A DNA stretch of 64,000 nucleotides from Oxalobacter sp. GTDB taxonomy: Bacteria > Pseudomonadota > Gammaproteobacteria > Burkholderiales > Burkholderiaceae_D. Made by a program: the position numbers and the translations under genes. This document shows positions 48,350 through 59,264 of the stretch, piece by piece. The stretch lies in NCBI GenBank assembly GCA_016291665.1, contig JAEEYE010000005.1, positions 1 through 64,000 of the forward strand, given 5' to 3'. The stretch's first letter is position 1. The number at the start of each line of letters is the position of its first letter. The notes below the pieces were generated by a model. That model searched no databases, had not been told where the DNA came from, and saw only the letters and a list, made by a program, of their open reading frames with translations.

Positions 48350-50614
48350 ATGACCCTGCATGCCAAGAATATCTTTTCTTATACATCAAGTCGGACAAAA
48401 CGTTCTAAGCCAGCCCCCTTCCTGCCGATGTCCCGGGAGGAGATGGAGCTCTTAGGTTGGCGGTATTGTGACATAATCATTGTGTCGGGTGATGCATATA
48501 TTGACCATCCAAGCTTTGGCGCATCGATTATTGGGCGTGTGCTGGAAGCACAAGGGTTCAAAGTAGGCATTATTGCACAGCCTGATTGGCGTTCAGTCAA
48601 CGACTTCAAGCTGTTGGGGCGGCCGCGTCTGTATTACGGCATTACGTCCGGTAATATGGATTCGATGGTCAACCGTTACACGGCCGAACGTAAAATCCGT
48701 TCGGACGATGCATATACGCCGGGCGGTGTTGCGGGTAAGCGTCCCGACAGGGCTTTACTGGTCTATGCTCAACGGGCAAAAGAAGCGTATCCTGGCATTC
48801 CTGTTGTCATAGGTTCTATTGAGGCAAGTCTGCGCCGCGTGGCGCATTATGACTATTGGTCTGACAATATCCGACGTTCTGTTTTGCCGGATTGCAAGGC
48901 TGATTTATTGGTTTACGGTAATGCAGAACGTGCGATGGTCGAGTTGTCCCACCGCATGGCTTCAGGGGAACCAATTGCCAATATCCGTGATTTGCGTGGA
49001 ACGGCTTTCATGGTACCCAATGGATGGCGGCCAGCAGCGGATTGGGAGGAGATTGACTCCTCGCACTTGGATAAGCCAGGTCCCGTTAAACCGCATCCCA
49101 ATCCATACTTCCCTGAAATCGAGGCGTGCCAAAACAAGAAAGCCGAAGACTTAAGGAAAAATTCGGTATCAGGAACCGTTTCTGTGCAAGTCAAGGAGCA
49201 ACGCGTTAGTTTGCTTCGGCGCAACCATACCAAGACGGTTGTACGTTTGCCATCGTTTGAGCAGGTCAAAGAAGATCCAGTCCTTTATGCACATGCATCC
49301 AGGGTGTTGCACCAAGAATCCAATCCAGGTAATGCCCGCGCATTGGTTCAAGCGCATGGAGAACGCGATGTTTGGTTGAATCCACCACCCTTGCCCTTGT
49401 CGATGGAAGAGATGGACGGTGTTTATGGTCTGCCATATGCCCGGGCACCGCATCCATCCTATGGCAACCAGCGGATTCCTGCTTGGGAGATGATCCGTTT
49501 TTCCGTGAACATCATGCGAGGTTGCTTTGGGGGGTGTACTTTCTGCTCGATTACCGAGCATGAGGGACGGATTATCCAGAGTCGTTCTGAAGATTCCATC
49601 ATCCGTGAAATTGAAGAAATCCGAGATAAAGTCGACGGGTTTACTGGGTTTATTTCTGATCTGGGAGGACCAACAGCCAATATGTACCGTTTGGGATGCA
49701 AGAATCCCAAAGTGCAGGCAGTCTGCCGCCGATTGTCATGCGTTTATCCTTCAATATGTAAGAATTTAAATACTGATCATGAACCACTGATTCATTTGTA
49801 TCGTCGAGCGCGGGCGGTTCCTGGGGTGAAACGGATTTTCATTGGGTCAGGCGTACGGTATGACTTGGCGGTGTGTTCGCCAGAATATGTCCGCGAGTTG
49901 GTGACCCATCATGTAGGAGGGTTGTTGAAGATTGCACCTGAGCATACCGAACCCAATGTACTCTCAAAGATGATGAAACCTGGCATTGGTACATACGATG
50001 CCTTTAAGCGCTTGTTTGACAAGTATTCTCGTGAGGCAGGCAAGGAACAGTACTTGGTACCGTATTTCATTGCAGCACATCCTGGCGCGACCGATGAAGA
50101 TATGCTGAATTTGGCACTGTGGCTTAAGCAGCATGATTTCAGACCAGACCAGGTGCAGACATTTATGCCGACCCCAATGGCTTTGGCATCTACGATGTAC
50201 TACTCGGAACGCAATCCGCTGGAGCCTGTGTCTTACGATTCAGAAAGGGTCGAGACGGCTCGGAAAGGACAGGTGCGTCGTTTGCATAAGGCTTTTTTAC
50301 GCTACCACGATCCTGAGAATTGGCAATTATTGCGGACGTGGTTGCGCCAGCACGGTCATAGTAACCTGATTGGTACCGGGCCGGATGCGTTGATACCACC
50401 TTGGAAGTCTGCGCCAGCTAAAGGACCTCGGTTTCCGGCTGGCAAGCCAGCTTTAGGAAAGAGCCAGATAAAAACGTCGTCAACTAAAACAGGTAAGTCC
50501 TTTGACCAGTCTCGTAAGTCTGGAAGGCGAGGGACTGGTCGTAGTGATGAACTGACGCAACGTGATCCTCGGGCTATTCGTAAAGGGAGTGTTTCACTGA
50601 AAGGGCGTCGATAA
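48350..50614 (+). CDS. ygiQ: YgiQ family radical SAM protein
   Basis: A 754-residue protein with an N-terminal YgiQ-specific domain ([21 protein letters not shown], cobalamin-like fold, about 45-130) and a radical SAM barrel with the cluster motif C392-x3-C396-x2-C399 (GCFGGCTFC). The C-terminal domain ends in a basic tail (about 670-754) rich in Lys, Arg, Ser and Gly. The reaction catalysed by this widespread family is not established. The ATG at 48350 follows TGAGGAAA. It is probably a single-gene unit; the downstream gene starts 117 nt later. Confidence 0.92.
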   Translation: MTLHAKNIFSYTSSRTKRSKPAPFLPMSREEMELLGWRYCDIIIVSGDAYIDHPSFGASIIGRVLEAQGFKVGIIAQPDWRSVNDFKLLGRPRLYYGITSGNMDSMVNRYTAERKIRSDDAYTPGGVAGKRPDRALLVYAQRAKEAYPGIPVVIGSIEASLRRVAHYDYWSDNIRRSVLPDCKADLLVYGNAERAMVELSHRMASGEPIANIRDLRGTAFMVPNGWRPAADWEEIDSSHLDKPGPVKPHPNPYFPEIEACQNKKAEDLRKNSVSGTVSVQVKEQRVSLLRRNHTKTVVRLPSFEQVKEDPVLYAHASRVLHQESNPGNARALVQAHGERDVWLNPPPLPLSMEEMDGVYGLPYARAPHPSYGNQRIPAWEMIRFSVNIMRGCFGGCTFCSITEHEGRIIQSRSEDSIIREIEEIRDKVDGFTGFISDLGGPTANMYRLGCKNPKVQAVCRRLSCVYPSICKNLNTDHEPLIHLYRRARAVPGVKRIFIGSGVRYDLAVCSPEYVRELVTHHVGGLLKIAPEHTEPNVLSKMMKPGIGTYDAFKRLFDKYSREAGKEQYLVPYFIAAHPGATDEDMLNLALWLKQHDFRPDQVQTFMPTPMALASTMYYSERNPLEPVSYDSERVETARKGQVRRLHKAFLRYHDPENWQLLRTWLRQHGHSNLIGTGPDALIPPWKSAPAKGPRFPAGKPALGKSQIKTSSTKTGKSFDQSRKSGRRGTGRSDELTQRDPRAIRKGSVSLKGRR

Positions 50615-50731
50615 CGGAAGTTTGGCTATGTCCTTGCATTTCAGCCTGGAATTTTTGCGTTTTTGGGTTTATCTTGCAAAGGCTTTTCTTTAAGATTAGG
50701 GGCAGTGCTTAGCGGTCTGAGAAAGATCGTT

Positions 50732-53700
50732 ATGCAGGACGCCAAAAAGGAAGGACGGAAAGCGATGGAGAATCAGAATCAAGTTCCAACGGAGGGTTCC
50801 CCAGAAGAACCGGAAAAAAAACCGGACTTTGTTAGTAGGGCCAAAGAGGCGCTTCGTCGGCGTTGGGTCAAATGGACAGCTATCGGAATCGGTGGCTTCA
50901 TCGTTTTTTGGTGTGTGTTTGGTTTTTTGGCGTTGCCAGGCATCATCAAATCTAAGGCACAGGATTTTGTCGCAGAAAAGTTCCATCGGACAATCGACTT
51001 TAAGGATGTGTCCTTCAATCCGTTGACATTGACCCTCACGATGGAGGGATTGCATCTTTCAGAGCCCAATAGTAAGGAAGATTTTGTTTCTTTTGACAGG
51101 TTGATGGTCAATCTGTCTTCTGAATCCATTTTCCGCTTGGCACCCGTCATTGAAGAGCTTGAACTGGAAAAACCGGTTGTCCATTTAATCCGAACCGAAA
51201 AGAACCATTACAACTTCGATGACTTCATTGCGTTCGCCTTAAAACCAGAAAAGGATAAGAAACCAACTTATTTCTCAGTTAATAATATCCAGATTAAGAA
51301 CGGTACGATTACTTTTGATGATCGGCCAAAAGGAAAGGATCATGTCATTGATACCTTGAACCTATCTATCCCATTTATCTCAAATATTCCATCCAAGGTC
51401 GATATCTTTGTTGACCTTGCATTGAGTGCTAATGTGAACCACGAGAAGTTTGAATTAGGGGGTAAGGCGCGAGCGTTCTCAAAAGACAAGGATGGTAATG
51501 TTCATATCAAGCTTGAAGCTTTGAAACTCCTTTCTTACATGGAGTATGTGCCGTTTAAGACAAACTTCAACCTGAAAGACGGTAGGCTTGATACTGACCT
51601 GAAAGTGAGCTTTATCAAACCAGAAACAGGCGACATGGGGCTGACGGTCAGTGGTGATTTTGTATTGAATTCCCTTCTTGTCACTGAATTAAACGGTAAA
51701 CCGGCAGTTAATTTGCCTCGTTTTGCTGTCACTCTGGATAAGAGCGATGTGTTGGCAGGCAACATCAACATTACAGAGATTGCATTAAAGCAGCCTCAAA
51801 TCAATTTGGGACGAAATACGGCCGGCCAATGGAATCTGGAACAGATGGCACAGCTGACACCGATTGCTGATGCAAATAGTGGTTATGATCCGGTTATTCC
51901 GAAGGATCCTGATGCCCAGGTAACACCAGCAACGGAGGAGACGGCGTTGGCTTCGGAGGATTCTTCTTCCAGTGCGTTGGTTATTGGTTTGAAGAAATTG
52001 GCCATTGAAGAAGGTGTGATTAAAGTCGATGATGGTTTGAAGCAGGTACCATCTGATTTTGTGCTGAAGAATTTTGGGCTCCAGATTGACGATGTGACGG
52101 TCAATTTGAGTGAAAAGAATGCGACAGTTGGTAATGTTTTTTCAGAAGGTGCCCGCATCCAGTTTGCAATGAAATTGTTGCCTTCTGCAAAAAACGTCCA
52201 GCAGAAAGCTAAGACGGTTGTTCGTCAGGCGGCTGCTCAAGCAGCAGGGGGGAGCTTCGGATTTTTGGTTGATCGGATTGAACTGAAGAATTGGGGCATT
52301 ACCTTTCAGAACACGTTGGTGGGTAAGAAAGTCACAACCCAGGTGGATAACCTGAATGTTACCGTAGAGAAACTCTCCAGTGACTTCACAAAACCAGCGC
52401 CGGTGACAGTGAGCGCTAAGGTTAATAAGCGTGGTTCGTTGGACGTCAAGGGTACCGTGGCTCCATCGCCGCTTAAGGCTGATGTGAACCTGAACATCAA
52501 GGATGTGGATATCACTTTCATCCAGCCATTTATTGATGAAAAGGTCAATATGGCGTTAAGGCGTGCAGACCTGTCAGTGCAGGGGCGTGCACAGGTATCC
52601 AAGATGGGAGATAGCCTGAAAGGGACTTTTGCTGGTAATGCCGCAATCAACCGGCTGGTTACCATTGACCAGATGACGAAGGAACCGTTCGTCGATTGGA
52701 ATGTCTTGAAGTTGCAAGGTATCAAGGCCAACTTGGAACCACTGAATGTCGTGGTCGATCATGTAATGCTGGATCAGTTCTTTGCTCGTGTCATTCTGCG
52801 TGAAAACGGGGTGCTGAACATCCATGACATCTTAAGGAGTAAAGCAGGCGGTCGTCGTAGTCTGACCAGAAGTGACGAAGGCTTGCCGTTTGATAAGGCA
52901 GAAGAGGGTGTCAAACCATCTGAAGGTACTCCGCAACCTGAAGCACAGAGTGCAGAAGTTGCTCAGGCTGATGCTGAAAAACCAGTTGCTGAGGATGCAA
53001 CCAAGACGCCGCCGATTTCGGCCTTAGGCGCAAAAGAGCCGCATGATGTGGCGCCGGACGAAGTCGCACCAGAAGAGACCACCACCTTTGCTCCAGCGCA
53101 GGATGAACCTCCTCCTAACTACTCACTAGCTGTACGGAAGTTCACGTTGACTAATGGTCGAGTACGCTTTACCGATAACTTCATCCGTCCGCATTACACT
53201 GCAAATCTGATGAATTTAAACGGTAAGGTAGAACATATTTCCACGAGTCCGGATACACGCTCGCATATTGAAATCCATGGTAAGGTCAATGGGGCACCAC
53301 TGAAAATCACAGGTGCAGCCAACTTGTTAAGTCAGAAGCTTTCGCTGGATATCAAGGCGTCTGTCAAGGGGATGGAACTTTCGCAATTCAGTTCTTACTC
53401 GGGTAAGTATATTGGATATGGCATTGCTAAAGGGAAGCTCTCCTTTGACGTGGCTTATAAGATTGAAGACCGTAAGCTTAAAGCAGAAAACCAGTTAATT
53501 TTGGATCAGCTGACTTTGGGTAAAGAAGTTGAAAGTCCTGATGCTCTCAAACTACCTGTGCGCTTAGCGTTGGCGTTGCTTAAAGACCGTAATGGCGTTA
53601 TTGACCTGAACCTTCCGATTGGCGGATCACTGGATGACCCGCAATTCTCAATAGGCGGTATTGTCATCAAGGTGATTGTCAATGTTTTGACGAAGGCAGT

Positions 53701-54286
53701 GACAGCGCCATTTAACCTGTTGGCTTCACTCATTGGTGGTAGCGATGTCGAGCTCTCGTACTTGCCATTTGATCCAGGCGTTTCGTCCATTACCGATAAG
53801 GAGACGAAGGTACTGGAATCTTTGACGAAAGCCTTGAATGAACGGCCTGCTCTGCAACTTGAGATTACCGGTAAATATGATCCTGAAGTCGATGCTATCG
53901 GATTAGGCAAACAGCGCATCCTCCGAAAGATGCGTGAAATGAAGCGCAAAGAAACGGGCTTACCTGAAACAGAGAAGGTCAGCATCAGCGATTCTGAATA
54001 TGCCGATAAACTTAAGCAGATTTACAAGAGTGAGAAATTCGACAAACCGTCCAATTGGATAGGTATGGATAAATCTTTGCCAACCGCCGAGATGGAACAG
54101 TTGCTTTCCAAGCATTATGCGAAGTCGGTTACTGAAGATGACCTTTTGAAGCTGGCCAATCGCCGTGGGCTGGTTGTTAAGGAATGGTTGCTTGAAAAAG
54201 GCAAGATTCCTGATGGTCGGTTGTATGTCCTCCAGAGTGAAAAGGGCACAGGTGGCGCTAACAAGGTTGACTTCTCGTTGCGCTGA
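50732..54286 (+). CDS. AsmA-like / DUF748 envelope protein
   Basis: A very large protein (1,184 residues from this start) with a charged cytoplasmic N-terminus, one membrane helix (about 52-72, GIGGFIVFWCVFGFLALPGI), and a periplasmic beta-rich body with the AsmA-like early segment IDFKDVSFNPLTLTLTMEGLHLSEP. A low-complexity acidic and proline-rich insert lies at about 735-800. The C-terminal region (about 1035-1180) has the DUF748-type segment LPVRLALALLKDRNGVIDLNLPIGGSLDDPQFS upstream. AsmA-like proteins are proposed to carry phospholipids between membranes. The start could also be ATG 50765. Confidence 0.85.
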   Translation: MQDAKKEGRKAMENQNQVPTEGSPEEPEKKPDFVSRAKEALRRRWVKWTAIGIGGFIVFWCVFGFLALPGIIKSKAQDFVAEKFHRTIDFKDVSFNPLTLTLTMEGLHLSEPNSKEDFVSFDRLMVNLSSESIFRLAPVIEELELEKPVVHLIRTEKNHYNFDDFIAFALKPEKDKKPTYFSVNNIQIKNGTITFDDRPKGKDHVIDTLNLSIPFISNIPSKVDIFVDLALSANVNHEKFELGGKARAFSKDKDGNVHIKLEALKLLSYMEYVPFKTNFNLKDGRLDTDLKVSFIKPETGDMGLTVSGDFVLNSLLVTELNGKPAVNLPRFAVTLDKSDVLAGNINITEIALKQPQINLGRNTAGQWNLEQMAQLTPIADANSGYDPVIPKDPDAQVTPATEETALASEDSSSSALVIGLKKLAIEEGVIKVDDGLKQVPSDFVLKNFGLQIDDVTVNLSEKNATVGNVFSEGARIQFAMKLLPSAKNVQQKAKTVVRQAAAQAAGGSFGFLVDRIELKNWGITFQNTLVGKKVTTQVDNLNVTVEKLSSDFTKPAPVTVSAKVNKRGSLDVKGTVAPSPLKADVNLNIKDVDITFIQPFIDEKVNMALRRADLSVQGRAQVSKMGDSLKGTFAGNAAINRLVTIDQMTKEPFVDWNVLKLQGIKANLEPLNVVVDHVMLDQFFARVILRENGVLNIHDILRSKAGGRRSLTRSDEGLPFDKAEEGVKPSEGTPQPEAQSAEVAQADAEKPVAEDATKTPPISALGAKEPHDVAPDEVAPEETTTFAPAQDEPPPNYSLAVRKFTLTNGRVRFTDNFIRPHYTANLMNLNGKVEHISTSPDTRSHIEIHGKVNGAPLKITGAANLLSQKLSLDIKASVKGMELSQFSSYSGKYIGYGIAKGKLSFDVAYKIEDRKLKAENQLILDQLTLGKEVESPDALKLPVRLALALLKDRNGVIDLNLPIGGSLDDPQFSIGGIVIKVIVNVLTKAVTAPFNLLASLIGGSDVELSYLPFDPGVSSITDKETKVLESLTKALNERPALQLEITGKYDPEVDAIGLGKQRILRKMREMKRKETGLPETEKVSISDSEYADKLKQIYKSEKFDKPSNWIGMDKSLPTAEMEQLLSKHYAKSVTEDDLLKLANRRGLVVKEWLLEKGKIPDGRLYVLQSEKGTGGANKVDFSLR

Positions 54287-54300
54287 TTGAGAAGTTTTTT

Positions 54301-54345
54301 ACCCAGAGAGACGCCATGGGTTACCTCAGGCGTTTCTTCTGGGGG
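54301..54345. terminator. Hairpin between convergent AsmA-like gene and trmB
   Basis: CCCAGAGAGACGCC and GGCGTTTCTTCTGGG form a long stem with one bulge. The T-run lies on the 5' side only, so termination in either direction is uncertain. Confidence 0.45.
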
Positions 54346-54353
54346 GCAGGAGA

Positions 54354-55073
54354 TTACTTTTTCCGGAATACGAGATCCCAGACACCATGCCCTAGGCGCA
54401 GTCCCCGCTTTTCAAATTTGGTGACTGGGCGGTAGTCAGGACGTGGAGCGTAGCCGTTTGCTGTGTTTTCAAGCTGGGGTTCTGCGTTCAAGACGTCGAG
54501 CATCTGTTCGGCGTAGTTTTCCCAGTCGGTTGCACAATGTAGGTAAGCGCCGGGTTTGAGTTTTGTGCAGAGGAACTGTACGAATGGGGGTTGGATTAAC
54601 CGGCGTTTCTGATGCCTTGCTTTGTGCCATGGGTCTGGAAAGAAAACATGAACACCAGCTAAGGAATTGTCTGGAATCATGTTTTCCAAAACCTCGACGG
54701 CATCGTGCTGGATAATCCGGATGTTCTTGAGTCCTTTTTCGCCAATTAACTTTAAGAGTGCTCCAACCCCTGGAGTGTGTACTTCTACTCCTATGAAGTT
54801 GAGATGTGGGAGTGCTTCTGCAATAGTTGCGGTTGTTTCTCCCATACCAAAGCCGATTTCAAAGATGGTATCTGCCTGCCTGTCAAAGAGGGTGAGGTAG
54901 TCCAACTGTTTTTTTTCATATGGGACGCAAAAGCTGGGCCCCAATTCTTGGATGGCTCGTTCTTGTCCAGATGAAACGCGCCCCGTGCGGGTGACAAAAC
55001 TGCGGATGCGGTGGACTTCTGGGTCATAGAACAAGGTTTTCCCGGCTTTGTTGGTCTGTAGCTGATCGGACAT
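54354..55073 (-). CDS. trmB: tRNA (guanine-N7-)-methyltransferase
   Basis: Methylates G46 in the tRNA variable loop with SAM. The 239-residue protein has the SAM loop [16 protein letters not shown], the segment [17 protein letters not shown], and the C-terminal [19 protein letters not shown]. The open frame continues upstream through the tRNA-Leu gene to 55214, which cannot be coding; ATG 55073 is the first start after the tRNA terminator and gives a normal length. It may be transcribed from the tRNA promoter by read-through. Confidence 0.95.
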   Translation of the reverse strand: MSDQLQTNKAGKTLFYDPEVHRIRSFVTRTGRVSSGQERAIQELGPSFCVPYEKKQLDYLTLFDRQADTIFEIGFGMGETTATIAEALPHLNFIGVEVHTPGVGALLKLIGEKGLKNIRIIQHDAVEVLENMIPDNSLAGVHVFFPDPWHKARHQKRRLIQPPFVQFLCTKLKPGAYLHCATDWENYAEQMLDVLNAEPQLENTANGYAPRPDYRPVTKFEKRGLRLGHGVWDLVFRKK

Positions 55074-55094
55074 AGCTTTGGCAGGATGTAGATA

Positions 55095-55120
55095 ATAAAA
55101 AACCCGCCTGAAGCGGGTCA
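55095..55120 (-). terminator. Terminator between tRNA-Leu(CAG) and trmB
   Basis: On the minus strand ACCCGC-TTCAG-GCGGGT followed by six Ts, 20 nt past the tRNA 3' end. Confidence 0.85.
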
Positions 55121-55135
55121 ATTCTGCGGATTTTT

Positions 55136-55220
55136 TGGTGCCCACGGAGGGATTTGAACCCCCACACCTCGCGGCACATGGACCTGAACCATGCGCGTCT
55201 ACCAATTCCGCCACGTGGGC
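55136..55220 (-). tRNA. tRNA-Leu (anticodon CAG)
   Basis: An 85-nt class II tRNA with encoded CCA. The acceptor stem GCCCACG/CGTGGGC is perfect. The anticodon stem CATGG/CCATG with loop TTCAGGT gives anticodon CAG (CUG codons). Long variable arm and TTCAAAT T-loop are present. Confidence 0.96.
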
Positions 55221-55256
55221 TTTCCGATTTCAGTGCAAGCACCGAAAGAGACGCTC

Positions 55257-55284
55257 ATTATAATGGTCTTTTAGAGTTTGTCAA
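55257..55284 (-). promoter_or_regulatory. Promoter of tRNA-Leu(CAG)
   Basis: On the minus strand, perfect TTGACA (55279-55284) and perfect TATAAT (55257-55262) with a 16-nt spacer, 36 nt upstream of the tRNA. Confidence 0.85.
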
Positions 55285-55366
55285 ATCTCTTGCAGAAACT
55301 GTGAAAAAAAAGCATCATGTTGCTGTTATTGGATAATCCTTTCCTTTTGCTGCTAGCGGAGCCCAT

Positions 55367-57667
55367 ATGATGAAACAGTATGCCTATCCCATTCCCAGCC
55401 GCGCCGAAATCCTTGAAACACTTTATGGGGCAACGCGGGGGTATGGTGTTAAAAGGCTTGCCAAAGAACTGCATGTTAAGACAACAGAGTTTACGGGCTT
55501 TTTAAAACGGTTGGATGCGATGGTGCGTGACGGGCAACTGACCCAGGATGCTAAGGGAGCCTATAAGGTCAATACGTCTGCTGAGTTTATCCCAGGGTAC
55601 GTACAGGGGCATCCAGATGGCTATGGCTATTTAATCCGTGATGATGGTGAAGAGCCGGTTTACTTGAGTGAACGTGAAATATTCAAGGTCATGCCGAATG
55701 ACCGTGTGGATGTGCGTATTACGGGGTACGACAAGAAAGGGCGCCCAGAAGGTACCATTGTAATGGTCACGTCCCGATCAACGACACATGTCGTTGGTCG
55801 GCTTTCTCGAGTTGGTGGAAGTTGGCAGGTCACGCCAGAAGATCAGCGTATTGCGCATGAAATTTTGTTGGAAGGCAAACCAGGCAAAGCAAAGGAAGGG
55901 CAGTATGTCAATGTGGAGTTGACGGAACAGCCAACCCGTTATGGACCGCCCAAGGGAAAGATTGTTGAAGTTTTGGGCAATCGAGAAGATTCAGGTGTTG
56001 AAATCGAGATTGCTGTGCGTCGGTTCGGCTTGCCTTATCTCTTTTCGCCTGGTGCAACGCAGGAAGCAGATTCTTTGCCAGAAACGGTTTTACCGGAAGA
56101 GATTAAGGGGCGTATTGATCTGCGTGATATACCGTTGGTTACCATTGATGGGGAAGATGCGCGTGACTTTGATGATGCTGTTTTCTGTACACCGGTTACA
56201 GTCGATGGCTCTGAGGGATACCGTTTGATTGTTGCTATTGCCGATGTAAGCCATTACGTTAAACCAGGCTCATGTTTGGATGACGATGCACTTTCAAGGG
56301 CAACGTCTGCGTATTTTCCGCGGCGCGTCATACCGATGCTTCCTGAAAAACTCTCCAATGGTATCTGTTCATTGAATCCGGATGTTGACCGTCTCGTGAT
56401 GGTTTGTGATGCCGTTGTCAATACAGAAGGTGATGTCACTGCTTACCAGTTTTATCCAGCGGTGATGCATTCGGCGGCTAGGTTGACCTATACCGAGGTC
56501 TATGCGATTTTGACCAACCCAGTTGGTGCGGAAGCTACCCAGCGCAAGGCTTTAGTGCCGCACCTAAATGACCTGTATGCACTTTACAAGGTGTTGGAAA
56601 AGGGACGGAAGCGTCGCGGTGCGATTGACTTTGAAACGGTCGAAACGGAAATAATCTGCAATGAGGACGGTAAGATTGAAAAAATCTTGCCCAGGGAGCG
56701 CAATGATGCGCATAAACTCATTGAAGAGTGCATGCTTGTTGCTAATGTCTGTGCGGCACAGTTTGTCGAGCACCATCAACGAATAGGGCTTTACCGTATC
56801 CATGCGAAACCCTCTTTAGAAAAACTTCAAAATGTCCGCGGTTATCTGGCTTTATCAGGCATTACGTTAGGCGGCGGCGAGTCGCCGATGCCGGCTGATT
56901 ATGCAAAAGTCCTTGAGCAGGTCGCAGGACGGCCTGATGAAATGATTTTGCAGACGATGCTTTTGCGTTCTATGCAGCAAGCGGTGTATTCGCCGAGTAA
57001 TATCGGGCATTTTGGCCTTGCATTTGACGCCTATATGCATTTTACCAGTCCCATTAGACGTTACCCAGATTTGTTAACGCATCGGGTGATTAGGGCGATT
57101 CTGGCTGGAGAAAAATATGTGCCGAAGGGAATTGATCCTAAGAAACTCAACCTGGATGTTCCTGTAGCCATGCGCCAGCAGGTCTGGCAGCCTGCTGGGC
57201 TTGGGAAACGTTCCGGGAAACCAGACCGTGAACAGATGGTATGGGGAATGTTGGGGGTTCATTGTTCGGCTAATGAGCGCCGTGCGGATGAAGCGTCTCG
57301 TGATGTGGAACAGTGGCTGAAGTGCTGGTATATGCACGATAAGTTGGGTGAAGATTTTGATGGCATCATCTCAAGCGTGACAAGTTTTGGGATATTTGTC
57401 CAGTTGAAAGATTTTTATGTCGAAGGGCTGGTGCACGTCACTGACTTGGGGTCTGACTATTACCACTATAACGATGTCCGACGAGAATTGCGTGGAGAGG
57501 ATAGTGATGTAACGTTTGGTTTAGGGGACAGCGTCAAGGTTCGGCTTGCTCGGGTTGATATGGATGCGCGCCAGATTGACTTTGTTCTTATAGAAGCGCC
57601 GACGTCGCGTAAGCGTTCCAAAAGGGCGTCGAAAGGCAAGGGCGTATCTTCAGGGCAGTCTGAGTGA
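55367..57667 (+). CDS. rnr: Ribonuclease R
   Basis: A processive 3'-to-5' exoribonuclease that degrades structured RNA and acts in rRNA and tRNA quality control. The 766-residue protein has an N-terminal winged-helix region, cold-shock domains (about 70-225), an RNB catalytic domain with the metal-binding aspartates in [14 protein letters not shown] (D261-D270), and a C-terminal S1 domain (about 660-745) with a basic tail. Start at ATG 55367 (GGAG 5 nt upstream) or the adjacent ATG 55370. rlmB starts 8 nt after the stop; the pair is conserved in proteobacteria. Confidence 0.97.
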   Translation: MMKQYAYPIPSRAEILETLYGATRGYGVKRLAKELHVKTTEFTGFLKRLDAMVRDGQLTQDAKGAYKVNTSAEFIPGYVQGHPDGYGYLIRDDGEEPVYLSEREIFKVMPNDRVDVRITGYDKKGRPEGTIVMVTSRSTTHVVGRLSRVGGSWQVTPEDQRIAHEILLEGKPGKAKEGQYVNVELTEQPTRYGPPKGKIVEVLGNREDSGVEIEIAVRRFGLPYLFSPGATQEADSLPETVLPEEIKGRIDLRDIPLVTIDGEDARDFDDAVFCTPVTVDGSEGYRLIVAIADVSHYVKPGSCLDDDALSRATSAYFPRRVIPMLPEKLSNGICSLNPDVDRLVMVCDAVVNTEGDVTAYQFYPAVMHSAARLTYTEVYAILTNPVGAEATQRKALVPHLNDLYALYKVLEKGRKRRGAIDFETVETEIICNEDGKIEKILPRERNDAHKLIEECMLVANVCAAQFVEHHQRIGLYRIHAKPSLEKLQNVRGYLALSGITLGGGESPMPADYAKVLEQVAGRPDEMILQTMLLRSMQQAVYSPSNIGHFGLAFDAYMHFTSPIRRYPDLLTHRVIRAILAGEKYVPKGIDPKKLNLDVPVAMRQQVWQPAGLGKRSGKPDREQMVWGMLGVHCSANERRADEASRDVEQWLKCWYMHDKLGEDFDGIISSVTSFGIFVQLKDFYVEGLVHVTDLGSDYYHYNDVRRELRGEDSDVTFGLGDSVKVRLARVDMDARQIDFVLIEAPTSRKRSKRASKGKGVSSGQSE

Positions 57668-57675
57668 AGGAAATT

Positions 57676-58413
57676 ATGAAACATAAAGCAGTTTTTGGTT
57701 TTCATGCGGTCACTTCCCGGATCCGCCATGAGGCATCTTCGGTTGAGATGATTTATGTAGATGGTACACGTAATGACCGACGGATGCAGGATTTACTGGC
57801 GCTAGCAAAATCCTTTAGTGTACGCATCATTCAATCAGACAGTACGCGTCTGGATAAATTGTGTGGAACACGGCGTCATCAAGGCGTTGTGGCGATGGCT
57901 GAACCTTTGTCTTTGGCTAGGAACCTAGATGAATTGCTCGATGCCATTTCAGGGACACCTTTATTGTTAGTGTTGGATGGCATTACGGATCCCCATAATT
58001 TGGGGGCGTGTCTCCGTGTTGCCGACAGTGTGGGCGCACATGCAGTGATTGCGCCAAAAGACCGCTCAGTTGGTATCAATGCAACAGTTGAGAAAGTGGC
58101 CAGTGGAGCTGCGCAGACTGTTCCTTATATTCCAGTGACGAACTTAGCTCGAGCGTTGCGTCAGTTGAAAGAACGTGGTATCTGGGTTGTTGGGACGTCG
58201 GATGCTGCGACTAAAAGTCTCTACGATGTTGACTATACGGTGCCGACTGCCTTTGTGATGGGGGCTGAAGGATCTGGCATGCGGCGTTTGACCCAGGAAG
58301 TGTGCGATGAATTGGTGGTCATCCCGATGATGGGGAGTGTTGAGAGTCTTAATATCTCGGTTGCATCGGGTGTTTGCCTCTACGAGGCAAGGCGTCAGCG
58401 GTTAAAGGGCTAG
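57676..58413 (+). CDS. rlmB: 23S rRNA (guanosine(2251)-2'-O)-methyltransferase
   Basis: A SPOUT-family methyltransferase acting on G2251 of 23S rRNA. The 245-residue protein has an N-terminal RNA-binding domain ([24 protein letters not shown]) and the knotted SAM-binding domain with [35 protein letters not shown] and [22 protein letters not shown] 57676 with AAGG 6 nt upstream is preferred over GTG 57664. It is followed almost at once by cysE. Confidence 0.95.
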   Translation: MKHKAVFGFHAVTSRIRHEASSVEMIYVDGTRNDRRMQDLLALAKSFSVRIIQSDSTRLDKLCGTRRHQGVVAMAEPLSLARNLDELLDAISGTPLLLVLDGITDPHNLGACLRVADSVGAHAVIAPKDRSVGINATVEKVASGAAQTVPYIPVTNLARALRQLKERGIWVVGTSDAATKSLYDVDYTVPTAFVMGAEGSGMRRLTQEVCDELVVIPMMGSVESLNISVASGVCLYEARRQRLKG

Positions 58414-58491
58414 GTTCTATTGTTGTCCGTGGAAAAGTGTTTTTTCGTGCAGGATTCTGCGGAAACGGTTATCATCACGAACCATTATTTG

Positions 58492-59262
58492 ATGCGCTTT
58501 TTCAAAATGGGCCGCTTCAGGGAAGAAATCAAAAGCATTATGGAACGCGATCCTGCTGCACGTAGCGGCTGGGAGATAGTGACGTGCTATCCAGGTTTCC
58601 AGGCATTGGCAGTCCATCGCTTGTCTCATTGGCTTTGGAACCATAAGTTAAAGTGGTTTTCCCGTTTTATTTCGCATTTAGCCCGTATTTTTACAGGTAT
58701 TGAAATCCATCCGGCTGCTGTTATTGGCCGCCGGGTATTCATCGATCATGGTTGCGGTGTTGTGATTGGTGAGACGGCAGAAGTAGGAGATGACTGCACT
58801 ATCTACCAAGGGGTCACGCTAGGTGGCACATCCCTGACTAAAGGGAAAAAGCGCCATCCGACTTTGGGTAATGGTGTTATCTGTGGTGCTAATGCGCAGA
58901 TTCTTGGCAGTTTTACGGTGGGTGATGGTGCAAAGGTTGGTTCTAATGCGGTTGTTGTCCGTGAGGTGCCTCCCGGTGCGACGGCAGTTGGCAACCCCGC
59001 CCGCATTATTCTAAAAGAAGACCCGAAAGATTCTGCTAAAGCGGATGCTGCAACTAGGCTCTTTAATTCTTATGGCATTACGGCCAATGAGGATGATCCT
59101 CTGATTAAAGCATTGCATGGGTTGATCAACAACAATGCAGCGCAGGAGCGGCGTATCCAGCAATTGACCGATGCTTTGGAGAAGGCAGGTATTGCCGTTG
59201 AAGCGGCTGATGAAGAAGGTGGAACGCTCAGTACTGAGCAACTCAACCGCCTAATGGAGTGA
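58492..59262 (+). CDS. cysE: Serine O-acetyltransferase
   Basis: Makes O-acetylserine for cysteine synthesis. The 256-residue protein has an N-terminal helical domain and a left-handed beta-helix of hexapeptide repeats (about 70-180) with IGRRVFIDHGCGVVIGETA and TLGGTSLTKGKKRHPTLGNGV; the active-site His/Asp residues lie in the DHGCG stretch. It has a roughly 60-residue C-terminal extension beyond the helix. The start is uncertain: the frame opens at TTG 58420, ATG 58492 or 58507 give more family-like ends, and none has a good ribosome site. Confidence 0.92.
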   Translation: MRFFKMGRFREEIKSIMERDPAARSGWEIVTCYPGFQALAVHRLSHWLWNHKLKWFSRFISHLARIFTGIEIHPAAVIGRRVFIDHGCGVVIGETAEVGDDCTIYQGVTLGGTSLTKGKKRHPTLGNGVICGANAQILGSFTVGDGAKVGSNAVVVREVPPGATAVGNPARIILKEDPKDSAKADAATRLFNSYGITANEDDPLIKALHGLINNNAAQERRIQQLTDALEKAGIAVEAADEEGGTLSTEQLNRLME

Positions 59263-59264
59263 TG

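Noticed and set aside
55074..55214. N-terminal extension of trmB
   Set aside because: It would run through the terminator and the whole tRNA-Leu gene; the internal ATG at 55073 gives the normal protein.
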